A stretch of 64,000 nucleotides of DNA. Source: Tragulus kanchil. Lineage: Eukaryota; Chordata; Mammalia; Artiodactyla; Tragulidae. Of the stretch, positions 1-12,689 are shown piece by piece. The notes under the pieces are model-generated. The model was not told the origin of the DNA. It saw only the letters and a list, made by a program, of their open reading frames with translations, and ran no database searches. The stretch spans positions 8,711,141 to 8,775,140 of the forward strand of contig JAIOJX010000025.1 of NCBI GenBank assembly GCA_022376925.1, given 5' to 3'. Every line of letters starts with the position of its first letter. Position 1 is the first letter of the stretch. Position numbers and translations under genes: made by a program.

Positions 1-279
1 ACTCTTCTGAGACATTTCCTCTCCCTCTTGGTACTTGTGAATGCATTTATTTTCAATCATGTTTAATATGCCATACACTTGATGTTTTATATGGAATACT
101 AAAATTAGCTCAAAATGGATGAAAACCTAAATGTACAAGGTAAAACTGAACTCTGAAGAGAAAAGCATAGATATAAGTCTTTATGACCTTAGATTAGGCA
201 ATATCTGAGACACAATAGTGTCTCAGATATGACATGACCATGAAATAAGAAAGTCGATAAATTGCATTTCATGAAAACT

Positions 280-830
280 AAAACTGTTCTTGGTAAGGAT
301 AACACCAATATCTGTGTATCTCTAAAGAAGATATACAAATAGCCAATAAACACAGGAAACGACATTCAGCATCAGAAAAATGCACATGGAAACTAACAGA
401 TACCACTCTACGTCCAATTAAGATGACCAAAATAGGAAAACAAAAACCAAAACCCAGGACCATAAAAAATGTGGCCTGGATGTGTAGAAAGTGGACCCCT
501 TAATTTCTAGTACATGGCTATAGCATGCGTGAACCTTGAGAATATGCTGAGTGAAAAGCAGTCAGTCACAAAAGACCACTTAATGTATGACCACATTTGT
601 ATGAAATATCCAGAACAGGCGCATCTATAAAGACAGGAAATGGACTGGTGGTAGCCTAGGAGGGGACACAGGTGGTGTGGCATGGGTGGATGTTCTTAAG
701 TGGACTGTGGTGATGACTGCACAAGCTTGTGACCACAGTGAAAACCGCTGAGTCGTATGTCTACTTTAAATGAACTGTCTCCATACACGAATCATACCTG
801 ACTGTTGAAAACCCAACAAAAATACCAGGG
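280..830 (+). mobile_element. old L1 3' fragment
   Basis: The stretch 340-480 resembles the C-terminal part of L1 ORF2. The stretch 500-830 matches the 3' UTR of old mammalian L1s ('ccagtcacaaaagaccac' type, then 'gtggtgatgactgcacaa' and 'aaaccgctgagtcgtatg'). It is decayed, with no open frame. Confidence 0.6.
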
Positions 831-870
831 GCACCAGTAGTTACAGGAGTCACTGACAGCGCTTAAACAC

Positions 871-3112
871 TATGGTAATTCTGGAAAAAGTACTTCTAAG
901 CTGGAGTTAATTGATATGAACAATCAGGTCTGCTAGGCAGTTTTTTGGGGAGGGGGGGCATAGTTTTCAAGTGACCATACTAAGAGAATACAGTCTCAGA
1001 TAAATGAAACCTACCTGATCTCAAAAGGAAAAAAAGTCAGATCAAGTTGGTTGATGATTGGTTATTCTTACATTCTATATAGTTATTGATTTTTCAGTTT
1101 TTGCTTCAGACAACTCAGTTTTATTATGTACTACATATTTACTTCTTCTTGAGATGTATCTCTTACCATTATGAAATAACTTAGCTCTTCTCTAGTTATA
1201 CGTTGCCTTGAAGTCCACATCATCAGATATTAATATAGCCATACCAGCATTCTTACAATTAGGGTGTACAATTTATATATTTTCCCACATTATTTTCATC
1301 TTGCTCCTATCTTTATATTTTAGAAAGACCATGTGCTTTTCTTGTAAATAGCATAATTGGGTTTTTCCTTTTGTCTTTCAGACAGCTTTTTCCTTTAAAA
1401 AGTGAAGTGTTTCGTTCCTTTACATGTAATTACTGATGTGTTTGGGTTTAATCTGCCATCCTGAAACTTGTTTTCTAATTTTTCCATCTGTTCTTTGTCC
1501 TTTTCTCTTTTCCTGCCTTCTTTTTGGTTGTAGTTTTCCATTTTCCATTTGTCTAAGACAACAGTAGCCCAGTTGTTAACTATTTGGGTAGGTCAGGAGT
1601 TAACTTTGCTTTTGAACCCTACCCTTGTCTTCTCCTCCTCTTTGAAGACCTCTCTTCATCACACTTTTCATTTGGTGACGGCTTAGTGCTTCTCAGGGGG
1701 GCGCTCTCAGATCTGTTCTCCCAGCCTTCAGTGGACAGCTGCTTTGCACTCAGCAAAGCCTAGGTGTTCTCAGCCCTTCTGAGGATCTCTCAGCCCTTCT
1801 GTTCTGTCTTCTGCCTCTGGGGTGTGATGGTTATTCACCAAGCACAAGCTCTGTAGGAGAGCACTGGCAGGTGGGTATGCAATTGTCCTCTGATGTTAAC
1901 TGTGATTAAAAGTTGTCAAAGTTCAGCTGGTTTATTCATACTCCCCATTTTGGCAGGATTATTCTTCCTGTCAAAGATGAACATCTCTTTTTATGGTAAT
2001 TCTGGAAAAAGTACTTCTAAGCTGGAGTTAATTGATATGAACAATCAGGTCTGCTAGGCAGTTTTTTGGGGAGGGGGGGCATAGTTTTCAAGTGACCATA
2101 CTAAGAGAATACAGTCTCAGATAAATGAAACCTACCTGATCTCAAAAGGAAAAAAAGTCAGATCAAGTTGGTTGATGATTGGTTATTCTTACATTCTATA
2201 TAGTTATTGATTTTTCAGTTTTTGCTTCAGACAACTCAGTTTTATTATGTACTACATATTTACTTCTTCTTGAGATGTATCTCTTACCATTATGAAATAA
2301 CTTAGCTCTTCTCTAGTTATACGTTGCCTTGAAGTCCACATCATCAGATATTAATATAGCCATACCAGCATTCTTACAATTAGGGTGTACAATTTATATA
2401 TTTTCCCACATTATTTTCATCTTGCTCCTATCTTTATATTTTAGAAAGACCATGTGCTTTTCTTGTAAATAGCATAATTGGGTTTTTCCTTTTGTCTTTC
2501 AGACAGCTTTTTCCTTTAAAAAGTGAAGTGTTTCGTTCCTTTACATGTAATTACTGATGTGTTTGGGTTTAATCTGCCATCCTGAAACTTGTTTTCTAAT
2601 TTTTCCATCTGTTCTTTGTCCTTTTCTCTTTTCCTGCCTTCTTTTTGGTTGTAGTTTTCCATTTTCCATTTGTCTAAGACAACAGTAGCCCAGTTGTTAA
2701 CTATTTGGGTAGGTCAGGAGTTAACTTTGCTTTTGAACCCTACCCTTGTCTTCTCCTCCTCTTTGAAGACCTCTCTTCATCACACTTTTCATTTGGTGAC
2801 GGCTTAGTGCTTCTCAGGGGGGCGCTCTCAGATCTGTTCTCCCAGCCTTCAGTGGACAGCTGCTTTGCACTCAGCAAAGCCTAGGTGTTCTCAGCCCTTC
2901 TGAGGATCTCTCAGCCCTTCTGTTCTGTCTTCTGCCTCTGGGGTGTGATGGTTATTCACCAAGCACAAGCTCTGTAGGAGAGCACTGGCAGGTGGGTATG
3001 CAATTGTCCTCTGATGTTAACTGTGATTAAAAGTTGTCAAAGTTCAGCTGGTTTATTCATACTCCCCATTTTGGCAGGATTATTCTTCCTGTCAAAGATG
3101 AACATCTCTTTT
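871..3112 (+). repeat. tandem direct duplication D1 (1121 bp)
   Basis: Copy 1 is 871-1991 and copy 2 is 1992-3112, offset 1121 bp. At the seam the text 'gaacatctctttt' jumps back to 'tatggtaattctgg'. Copy 2 instead continues uniquely into 'tttgggaaggatccc'. The block contains antisense L1 sequence (1070-1400) and intron. Copies look essentially identical. Confidence 0.95.
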
Positions 3113-4871
3113 TTTGGGAAGGATCCCAAATGTGGAATTCCTAATTTGAAATTTAATTATTCCAATCTCTTTGTATCTGAACTCCGATGGGTTTTTAAAG
3201 GAAATCTATGATTTTGTGGATTATCCAGCTACTTAAGGCTTTGGTTACTTTTTTCTCGCTTGTTTGCTTTTACAGAGTTTTGTTGTTTACAGATATGTAT
3301 GATCCCAGATTAGTCATATGTATATCCCATTCCCCCTATCCCACCCCTCCAGGCTGTCACATATAGGCTCTGGTTACTTTTAAAGTTTGCATTTTTATAG
3401 TTATATGGTAATAGAAACACTCTTCATGCACTGACAATTTTTGACTTTTTAGTGGCTTATCAAATGACAGTATTCAAATGGAGAATCCCAAGAAGCCCAT
3501 GAAAGGCCAATGAATAAATGATGATATTTGGTTTCTGATTCACTGGTATTGACCTCACATTAATATCCATAATCTGCCTTATGAATAGTATTATACATTT
3601 ACCAGATGGTGGGCTAGAGCTAGGCTACAGTTTATTTATAAACTGCTAGAAAAAAAGTAGTGATTGTGCAGTCATGAGCATTTATACAATCTCATGCATT
3701 AAAGCCATGCAAATGTATCATAATATGGCTTATCCATATCACTTTAGAGCTATTATATACAATGATCTAATCATTAATAGAATTTTGGTTATACTTATTA
3801 AAAAGAAAAATCTTGTTTTCTACATTTTCCCATAATGCTGTGAAAAACCTTATGCCTTTCTTTTGTTTAGTTTTCATGACTTGATCATACTCCTTTTACT
3901 TTGTATTATCTTTTAAGATTCTGCAGAATTTCACCTGAAGTGACTGGGAGATTCAGACATAAAATTAAATGTCCAACAAATGTCTTTTTTACTTCATCCC
4001 CTTTGTGATAATTTATGATGCAGGTTGCGAGAGGCACAGTTTTGAGAAGTTTGACAATAATTACTTTGATTTAACCAAGAATTTCTTAAATTTAACTGGC
4101 CCCAGAGTCTTGTTTTTTTTTTTTTTTTTAGTAATCTGTTAGCCAAACTACATTTTGGAGAATGCTGTTCTAGGCAGGAGAATGCTGCCTCTGAATAGCA
4201 AAAGAAATTTTAACTTAATTTTAACTGAGTTGATTGGATGATTATTTGTCCATTTAGCATTATCACCATGCTTATGTAATATCTCTTTTGTCTTTGGACA
4301 GTTTAATATCGACAGTGGTATAACACATAGGTCTTCCTCTTTAGGATCTTACCTTCATCAAACTGTATAAGCAAATTGTCCATAAAGAAAGATAAATGCA
4401 TTTGGTATTATATTGAAGGGAAAGCTAGAAAAAAGATGTGCAGAAACTCAAGGAAATACAAAACATAATAGTGAACAGTAAAATTTTATGCAGAATGGGT
4501 TAATTTTAAAGAGTTTAAACTTAGGCAGCAGTGTGAAAATTCTCATAAGTGGTTTATATATTTATGTACTGTTCAAATGTGTTCACTCAAATAAGACCAA
4601 CTGGAGGTAATTACCTATCAAACAAGAAAAAATCTCCACCTTGTCCTCTGGCATCCTATGCTGGCGTGAGAAGGGAGTCGGAGGCATTTGTGCTCTAGTG
4701 GGTTATCTGCTCTAACAGAATTTAATTGACGCTGGGCCTTGGCCCCCAACTCCTTGCTAGGGTGGATCACCTGGCTGCCCACATGTGTCTTGTCTTTACC
4801 CTGTATGTTGCATAAATGTGTGGATGCCTCTTTTTCCTGTGATGTAGCTAATCTTTCTCTGTTACTTACAG

Positions 4872-4975
4872 TCAAACTACAACTTCAAGCAGAAGAGAGA
4901 GGGGTTGTGTCTATCAAAGGAGTGTGTGCAAACCGTTACCTTGCTATGAAAGAAGATGGAAGATTACTGGCTTCT
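4872..4975 (+). CDS. FGF2: FGF2 coding exon 2 (internal exon)
   Basis: This is the internal coding exon of fibroblast growth factor 2, a heparin-binding mitogen that signals through FGFR tyrosine kinases and folds as a beta-trefoil. The exon is 104 bp, the usual FGF2 exon 2 length. It is bounded by an acceptor (ttacttacag, ending at 4871) and a donor (gtgagtaa from 4976). After two bases completing a split codon it reads KLQLQAEERGVVSIKGVCANRYLAMKEDGRLLAS (34 residues, in two stretches KLQLQAEERGVVSIKG and VCANRYLAMKEDGRLLAS), which I recognise as FGF2. It carries one of the conserved cysteines (VCANRY) and the EDGR motif. It ends in phase 0 and joins directly to the exon at 21310. The exon with the start codon lies outside the window to the left. 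It sits about 120 bp before the first base of a 1.17-kb duplication and is itself single-copy. Confidence 0.97.
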
Positions 4976-5093
4976 GTGAGTAATGCAGTTTTCATAGTTG
5001 TTTTTTTTTTTTTGACTTTTATTGTTACGAGTTTACTAGTATTGGTATGCAGTAAATCTTTATTAACAGTTTTGAAGATATTATATCATTTAA

Positions 5094-7425
5094 TCTTCAC
5101 ATTTGTCCTATAGAGAGTATTATACTGTTTCACAGACACAAAAACTAGTTCTGAGGGAGCAATAAAGTAACCAAGAAAAGACAGTCCCAGCTCTGCCTAA
5201 ATGGCTTGCTGGGCAGTCTTGACTCCAGAGCATGCACTACACTGCACTGCATTTTACTGCCTTTGCTGCAAAGCTGTTAAAACATAGTTATAAAACTGTA
5301 TTGTGCACTTGTCTGAAGATCATTGGGGAGGATGTATAGAATTTTGAGTATTATGTCTCAAGCTTCTTTCAAATTTGACATACAATGCACTGTCTATATG
5401 GAGTACCAGTTGAGCATGTGGGCTCCTAACTTAGTTACAAATGCTGTCTCTGCCACTTATTTATTAGCCATGTCTTCCTGGGCAGATATTCCAAGTTTGC
5501 TCCCTTACCTATAAAACAGAGGCAGTAATGATCCTATCTCAGTTTTTGTTCAGACTAAATTAGACAGTTTATATCAAGTGTCAACCTCAGGGTTCTCAAA
5601 ATTATTACTTCCTCCTCATGTTACCTCTTATAAGCTCATTTAAGTGTAGAGACTTTAATCATTTTATCACAGTCACTCCATGGTCCTTGCTCCTGGCTAG
5701 TATCCTTTCCATTAATGCAAGTTCCCTGTCAACTTCACCATTATTATTACAACTGGGATTGCAGGTCTGCTGACCAGACACTGTGTGGGAATGATTCAGG
5801 GCAACAGAGCACTATGACTGACACACAGACCCTACTTCTGTCGTCAGAGTAGTAGATAAGGCCTGTACCTCAGAGAGCGTGTATGTGTATGGGATACAAG
5901 CCTCAGCCACGATACCCATACCAGCAGCCTTTACAAGCTCTCTGTAACTTTCCTCACAGAAGGGGTCTAACAGTACTGGTGTCTTGATGACACACAGATA
6001 AGTTGTTGAATTTTTTTCTCAGTGAAAATCTTTGGATTTCTTTCTTTTTAATTAATTTATTGGAGTGTAGTTGAGTTACAATGTCATTAGTTTCTACTGT
6101 ACAGCAAAGTGAGTCAGCTATATATACATATATACACACACACACTCTAAAGATTCTGTTCCGTATAGGTCATTAAGCTTTGAGTAGGGCTTCCCTGGTG
6201 GTCCAGTGGGATCGATCCCTGGCCTGGGAAGATCCCATGTGCCACAGAGTGGCTGGACTTTCTTCACATTTGTCCTATAGAGAGTATTATACTGTTTCAC
6301 AGACACAAAAACTAGTTCTGAGGAGCAATAAAGTAACCAAGAAAAGACAGTCCCAGCTCTGCCTAAATGGCTTGCTGGGCAGTCTTGACTCAGAGCATGC
6401 ACTACACTGCACTGCATTTTACTGCCTTTGCTGCAAAGCTGTTAAAACATAGTTATAAAACTGTATTGTGCACTTGTCTGAAGATCATTGGGGAGGATGT
6501 ATAGAATTTTGAGTATTATGTCTCAAGCTTCTTTCAAATTTGACATACAATGCACTGTCTATATGGAGTACCAGTTGAGCATGTGGGCTCCTAACTTAGT
6601 TACAAATGCTGTCTCTGCCACTTATTTATTAGCCATGTCTTCCTGGGCAGATATTCCAAGTTTGCTCCCTTACCTATAAAACAGAGGCAGTAATGATCCT
6701 ATCTCAGTTTTTGTTCAGACTAAATTAGACAGTTTATATCAAGTGTCAACCTCAGGGTTCTCAAAATTATTACTTCCTCCTCATGTTACCTCTTATAAGC
6801 TCATTTAAGTGTAGAGACTTTAATCATTTTATCACAGTCACTCCATGGTCCTTGCTCCTGGCTAGTATCCTTTCCATTAATGCAAGTTCCCTGTCAACTT
6901 CACCATTATTATTACAACTGGGATTGCAGGTCTGCTGACCAGACACTGTGTGGGAATGATTCAGGGCAACAGAGCACTATGACTGACACACAGACCCTAC
7001 TTCTGTCGTCAGAGTAGTAGATAAGGCCTGTACCTCAGAGAGCGTGTATGTGTATGGGATACAAGCCTCAGCCACGATACCCATACCAGCAGCCTTTACA
7101 AGCTCTCTGTAACTTTCCTCACAGAAGGGGTCTAACAGTACTGGTGTCTTGATGACACACAGATAAGTTGTTGAATTTTTTTCTCAGTGAAAATCTTTGG
7201 ATTTCTTTCTTTTTAATTAATTTATTGGAGTGTAGTTGAGTTACAATGTCATTAGTTTCTACTGTACAGCAAAGTGAGTCAGCTATATATACATATATAC
7301 ACACACACACACTCTAAAGATTCTGTTCCGTATAGGTCATTAAGCTTTGAGTAGGGCTTCCCTGGTGGTCCAGTGGGATCGATCCCTGGCCTGGGAAGAT
7401 CCCATGTGCCACAGAGTGGCTGGAC
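5094..7425 (+). repeat. tandem direct duplication D2 (about 1166 bp)
   Basis: Copy 1 is 5094-6258 and copy 2 is 6261-7425. Differences cluster at the start of copy 2: 'gagggagc' versus 'gaggagc' and 'ctccagag' versus 'ctcagag'. The seam cuts a SINE: copy 1 stops inside it at 'gtggctggac', and only copy 2 runs on through the whole element. Confidence 0.95.
5390..5600 (+). repeat. MIR-like SINE remnant
   Basis: Text such as 'gtctctgccacttatttattagcc', 'gcagatattccaag' and 'ataaaacagaggcagtaatgatcc' follows the MIR core and tRNA-related pattern (not able to lose function; short decayed copy). It is repeated at about 6555-6765 by D2. This is identified from pattern memory only. Confidence 0.5.
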
Positions 7426-8245
7426 CAGTGTGTCCAATTGCCAGCCAGTGCTCTGGAGCACATGTGCCCAGAGCTGGTGCTCTGCAACGAAAGAGACCAC
7501 TGCAATGGGAGGCCCACACAGGCCAAAGAATAAAGATGGATGAAAATAAATATAAAATAAAAGAGGCATGATGGGGGTAAATGTTAAAAAAAAAAAAAGA
7601 TTTGAGGTCCCTGTGCTCTACAGTAGGTCCTTATTATCTATTTTATATATATGTATAGTCAATCTCAGTCTCCTAATTATCCTTCCCTTCCCTTCCTCTG
7701 CCCTGTTTTCTGCATCTGTGACTCTATTTTGTAAATAAGTTCATTGGTGCCATTTCTTTAGATTCCACATACAAGCGATACCATAGATACTTGTCTTTCT
7801 CTGTTTGACTGACTTCACTCAGTGTAACAATCCGTAGGTTCATTCATGTTCCTGCAAATGGCATTATTTCATTTGTTATGGCTGAGTAATATTCCATTGC
7901 CTATATATACCACTGCATCTTTATTCTTCTTTCGAGAGACAGGTTGCTGCCTTGTCCTGGCTGTCATAAACAGTGCGGCAACAAACACTGGGCTACTTTT
8001 GGGTATCTTTTTGAATTACAGTTTTCTCCAGATATATGTCTAGGAGTAAGATTTCTGGGTTATATGGTGACTATTACCAATTTATATTCCCGCCAGCAGT
8101 GTAGGGGGGGATCCCTTTTCTCCACACCCTCTCTATGTGAGGTAATACCTTATTATAGTTGTGATTTGCATTTCTCTAGTAATCAGTGATGCTGACTTAT
8201 CTTTTCATGTGCCTCTTGGCCACCTGTATGTGATCTTTGGACTTC
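6010..8245 (-). mobile_element. antisense L1 3' end with a SINE inserted
   Basis: Reading on the minus strand, 7600-8245 is the C-terminal ORF2 and 3' UTR of an L1 (plus-strand text includes 'tatggctgagtaatattcc' and 'gtgatttgcatttctctag'). The 3'-most piece continues at 6020-6180 and again at 7190-7345 by D2. A SINE at 7353-7590 interrupts it. All frames are broken. Confidence 0.75.
7353..7600 (+). mobile_element. tRNA-derived ruminant SINE
   Basis: It begins 'gggcttccctggtggtccag', has a degenerate B-box-like 'gatcgatccctggcctggg', and ends in an A-rich tail at 7588-7600. The 5' 70 bp also appears at 6187-6258 because the D2 seam cuts through it. Confidence 0.8.
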
Positions 8246-8400
8246 TGAAGGGATTGAAACAGACTTAGAGAAAAAGGACATTCATCTGAGTGATCATCTG
8301 ATGAAGATACTATATTTGTGATTTCTGCAGGATAAATAAGTCTGGGTGTAGTGGTGCTTTCTCTCTTCCTTTTTGTGACTGAATGAATTTTAGAATGCTC

Positions 8401-10586
8401 TTTAAGAACAGCCAGTATGTTTTGACTGTACTAGATACTATGCTAGGCATTAGGTTATAAAACTGAATACAAATGGCCTCTGTCTTTAATGAGTGGCAGT
8501 CCTGGGAGGCAGAATTGTTAAGTATCTTGTATGTATGCATAGTAATATAGGAAAGGAAGTAAGATGTTTTGAGCTAGGAAATAATATAGGAAAGGAAGTG
8601 ATTAAACTTGGCTAGATTGGGGAATGGTGATCAGGTTATATAGGTAATTCTAGGATGTAGCACATGCAAAGGCATGGATGCAGAAAGCTTCCTACGAGTT
8701 TCTCCAGAATTACTACTGTGGGAGTGTAAGGGACGAGAGGAGGCTGGAGAGGCAGGTAAAGTGTCTGCCAAAGTGTCCAATGCGCCATGTTGCTATCAGC
8801 AGTGGGGAAGCTATGAAGAGTTTTAAGAAGAGACACATCAGATCTGAATTTGAGAAAGACCTCTTGCAGCAATGTAGAGGATGGATTTGAGGGGGCCAAG
8901 ACTGCTGGAGACAGACCAGTTAGAAGGCTATGGGAATAATCCAAGTAAGTGGTGAGAACCTGGCAGTAACAGGATGGAGCACTGAGGCTCACCAGGTTTA
9001 GAAGTGGAGTAAAGGACAAAGTCAGAGATGGCATCTGGATGGCAGTTTGCATGTGGAGGTAGGTAAGAAGAGGGGAAGAGTAAAAGCAATTTCTAGGGAA
9101 AGGTAATCCAGGTTCAAATTTAGTCTCGCCTAGTTTTGAGTTGCCTAAGAGAAATTCAGGTGAAGATGTTTACTGCATAGTTGGAATTACGGGTTTGGAG
9201 CTTTGATGGGAGGTTTGTGTTGATATATGCACACACACACAAAAATATAACTCTTCAAGACTATTTGAATTTCCCTTCTTCCACTATTCTTGTCCTTTTT
9301 TTCTACAAGCCTGTTGTCAACTTAAGGGATGATGTAATACTTTAGGAATGTACGGGATAGTGAATCTATGGGTAAATTTGGATAACCTTGATCTTTTAGT
9401 GAGAAGAAAAGTTAACTAACCTACTTTTTCACCTTAGGATGTTAGAACACACGCAGCATGAGTCACTTTGTCCTCTGCAATAGTGTCAATTTAAGAACAG
9501 CCAGTATGTTTTGACTGTACTAGATACTATGCTAGGCATTAGGTTATAAAACTGAATACAAATGGCCTCTGTCTTTAATGAGTGGCAGTCCTGGGAGGCA
9601 GAATTGTTAAGTATCTTGTATGTATGCATAGTAATATAGGAAAGGAAGTAAGATGTTTTGAGCTAGGAAATAATATAGGAAAGGAAGTGATTAAACTTGG
9701 CTAGATTGGGGAATGGTGATCAGGTTATATAGGTAATTCTAGGATGTAGCACATGCAAAGGCATGGATGCAGAAAGCTTCCTACGAGTTTCTCCAGAATT
9801 ACTACTGTGGGAGTGTAAGGGACGAGAGGAGGCTGGAGAGGCAGGTAAAGTGTCTGCCAAAGTGTCCAATGCGCCATGTTGCTATCAGCAGTGGGGAAGC
9901 TATGAAGAGTTTTAAGAAGAGACACATCAGATCTGAATTTGAGAAAGACCTCTTGCAGCAATGTAGAGGATGGATTTGAGGGGGCCAAGACTGCTGGAGA
10001 CAGACCAGTTAGAAGGCTATGGGAATAATCCAAGTAAGTGGTGAGAACCTGGCAGTAACAGGATGGAGCACTGAGGCTCACCAGGTTTAGAAGTGGAGTA
10101 AAGGACAAAGTCAGAGATGGCATCTGGATGGCAGTTTGCATGTGGAGGTAGGTAAGAAGAGGGGAAGAGTAAAAGCAATTTCTAGGGAAAGGTAATCCAG
10201 GTTCAAATTTAGTCTCGCCTAGTTTTGAGTTGCCTAAGAGAAATTCAGGTGAAGATGTTTACTGCATAGTTGGAATTACGGGTTTGGAGCTTTGATGGGA
10301 GGTTTGTGTTGATATATGCACACACACACAAAAATATAACTCTTCAAGACTATTTGAATTTCCCTTCTTCCACTATTCTTGTCCTTTTTTTCTACAAGCC
10401 TGTTGTCAACTTAAGGGATGATGTAATACTTTAGGAATGTACGGGATAGTGAATCTATGGGTAAATTTGGATAACCTTGATCTTTTAGTGAGAAGAAAAG
10501 TTAACTAACCCCTACTTTTTTCACCTTAGGATGTAATAGAACACACGCAGCATGAGTCACTTTGTCCTCTGCAATAGTGTCAATTT
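8401..10586 (+). repeat. tandem direct duplication D3 (about 1089 bp)
   Basis: Copy 1 is 8401-9489 and copy 2 is 9490-10586. The end of copy 1 differs from copy 2 by small deletions ('aacctactttttcacc' versus 'aacccctacttttttcacc', 'gatgttagaac' versus 'gatgtaatagaac'). The identical open frames at 8636-9052 and 9725-10141 are by-products of this duplication. Confidence 0.95.
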
Positions 10587-12686
10587 AGCCACAGTCAAGA
10601 CAGTGAAGGTGGCAGAGATACAAAAGGAAAGAACATACAGCACTTCATTCTGTCTTAACATGGGCAACACTAGTCAAACTGACACGATTCAAAATGGTTT
10701 TAAAGCTCCCGGCTTTGCCGTGTCTGTCTTAATCTGGCTCAGTGAGTGACTTCAGATTCTTACCCTGTGGTTTTCTATTACTGAGATTAGAAGATCCAGT
10801 AACCTGGTAATCATGGTGGCCCTATAAGATCCTCACTGGAGGGGTTATTTATCTTGAGAACAGGCTGGAATGTAGGATCATCTGTAATGATAAAAAGCTC
10901 CATAATTATCAAATGTGATGATAACAAGCTACTCTACTTTATCTGCTTTTTTTAAAAATTGAAGTTGACTTACAATGCTATGTTAGTTTCTGGTGTACAG
11001 AAAAATGATTCAGTTTTTTTATACACATAGAGGAGTTTTATACACACATAGGAGCCAGGTAGATTACAGTCCATGGGGTTGCAAGAGCTGAGTACTACTT
11101 AGCAACTACACCACCACACAATATTTTTTTCACATTCTTTTCCATTATAGATTATACAAGATCCTGAATATAGTCCCCTTTGCTATAAAGTAGGACCTTG
11201 ATGTTTATTTTATATGTAGTAGCTTGTATCTGGTAATCCCAGACTCCTAATTTAGTCTTCTTTCTTCTTCCCCTTTGGTAACCATAAGTTTGTTTTCTAT
11301 GTCTGCGAGTCTGGTACATTTTTCAGATTCCACATATAAGTGATAACATGTGGTATTTTTCTTTCTCTCTGACATACTGCACTCAGTATAATGACCTCTA
11401 GGTCCATCCATGTTGCTATAACGGCATATTCTATTCTATTTTTTATGGCCAAGAAACTGCTAGTTGTAAATAGAGGAGAAAATTTAGACCTAAAAACTGA
11501 GCTTTCTTCTCATTCTTACAGAACTCACTATTTGATTTTTTTTGTCCTTTTTCTACAAGCCTGTTGTCAACTTAAGGGATGATGTAATACTTTAGGAATG
11601 TACGGGATAGTGAATCTATGGGTAAATTTGGATAACCTTGATCTTTTAGTGAGAAGAAAAGTTAACTAACCCCTACTTTTTTCACCTTAGGATGTAATAG
11701 AACACACGCAGCATGAGTCACTTTGTCCTCTGCAATAGTGTCAATTTAGCCACAGTCAAGACAGTGAAGGTGGCAGAGATACAAAAGGAAAGAACATACA
11801 GCACTTCATTCTGTCTTAACATGGGCAACACTAGTCAAACTGACACGATTCAAAATGGTTTTAAAGCTCCCGGCTTTGCCGTGTCTGTCTTAATCTGGCT
11901 CAGTGAGTGACTTCAGATTCTTACCCTGTGGTTTTCTATTACTGAGATTAGAAGATCCAGTAACCTGGTAATCATGGTGGCCCTATAAGATCCTCACTGG
12001 AGGGGTTATTTATCTTGAGAACAGGCTGGAATGTAGGATCATCTGTAATGATAAAAGCTCCATAATTATCAAATGTGATGATAACAAGCTACTCTACTTT
12101 ATCTGCTTTTTTTAAAAATTGAAGTTGACTTACAATGCTATGTTAGTTTCTGGTGTACAGAAAAATGATTCAGTTTTTTTATACACATAGAGGAGTTTTA
12201 TACACACATAGGAGCCAGGTAGATTACAGTCCATGGGGTTGCAAGAGCTGAGTACTACTTAGCAACTACACCACCACACAATATTTTTTTCACATTCTTT
12301 TCCATTATAGATTATACAAGATCCTGAATATAGTCCCCTTTGCTATAAAGTAGGACCTTGATGTTTATTTTATATGTAGTAGCTTGTATCTGGTAATCCC
12401 AGACTCCTAATTTAGTCTTCTTTCTTCTTCCCCTTTGGTAACCATAAGTTTGTTTTCTATGTCTGCGAGTCTGGTACATTTTTCAGATTCCACATATAAG
12501 TGATAACATGTGGTATTTTTCTTTCTCTCTGACATACTGCACTCAGTATAATGACCTCTAGGTCCATCCATGTTGCTATAACGGCATATTCTATTCTATT
12601 TTTTATGGCCAAGAAACTGCTAGTTGTAAATAGAGGAGAAAATTTAGACCTAAAAACTGAGCTTTCTTCTCATTCTTACAGAACTC
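10381..12686 (+). repeat. tandem direct duplication D4 (about 1161 bp)
   Basis: Copy 1 is about 10381-11526 and copy 2 about 11544-12686. It overlaps D3, so the segment beginning 'tctacaagcctgttgtc' appears three times (about 9302, 10391, 11552). Copy 1 ends 'gaactcactatttgatttt', whereas copy 2 reads 'gaactctctacaggttag'. Confidence 0.95.
10950..11450 (-). mobile_element. antisense L1 3' fragment, copy 1
   Basis: Plus-strand text 'gaagttgacttacaatgc', 'agattccacatataagtgat' and 'taatgacctctaggtcc' is the reverse of an artiodactyl L1 3' end. A piece resembling a Bov-A SINE tail ('tagattacagtccatgggg', about 11064-11118) sits inside. The copy at about 12110-12610 is from D4. Confidence 0.7.
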
Positions 12687-12689
12687 TCT

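Larger units (their letters stand above)
1..4871 (+). other. FGF2: FGF2 intron 1, 3' part
   Basis: This non-coding sequence precedes the exon 2 acceptor. It holds an old L1 3' end (about 340-830), an antisense L1 piece within a duplicated 1.12-kb block (871-3112) and a short antisense L1 3' fragment (about 3250-3370). From 3370 to 4860 I see AT-rich unique intron with no gene. Confidence 0.85.

Noticed and set aside
4618..4875. 85-residue minus-strand frame opposite FGF2 exon 2
   Set aside because: It is a shadow of the FGF2 exon and flanking intron on the other strand.
8636..9052. 138-residue minus-strand open frame, repeated identically at 9725-10141
   Set aside because: Two identical copies arise from duplication D3. 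There is no splice context or recognisable domain, and the plus strand looks like an interspersed repeat or intron.
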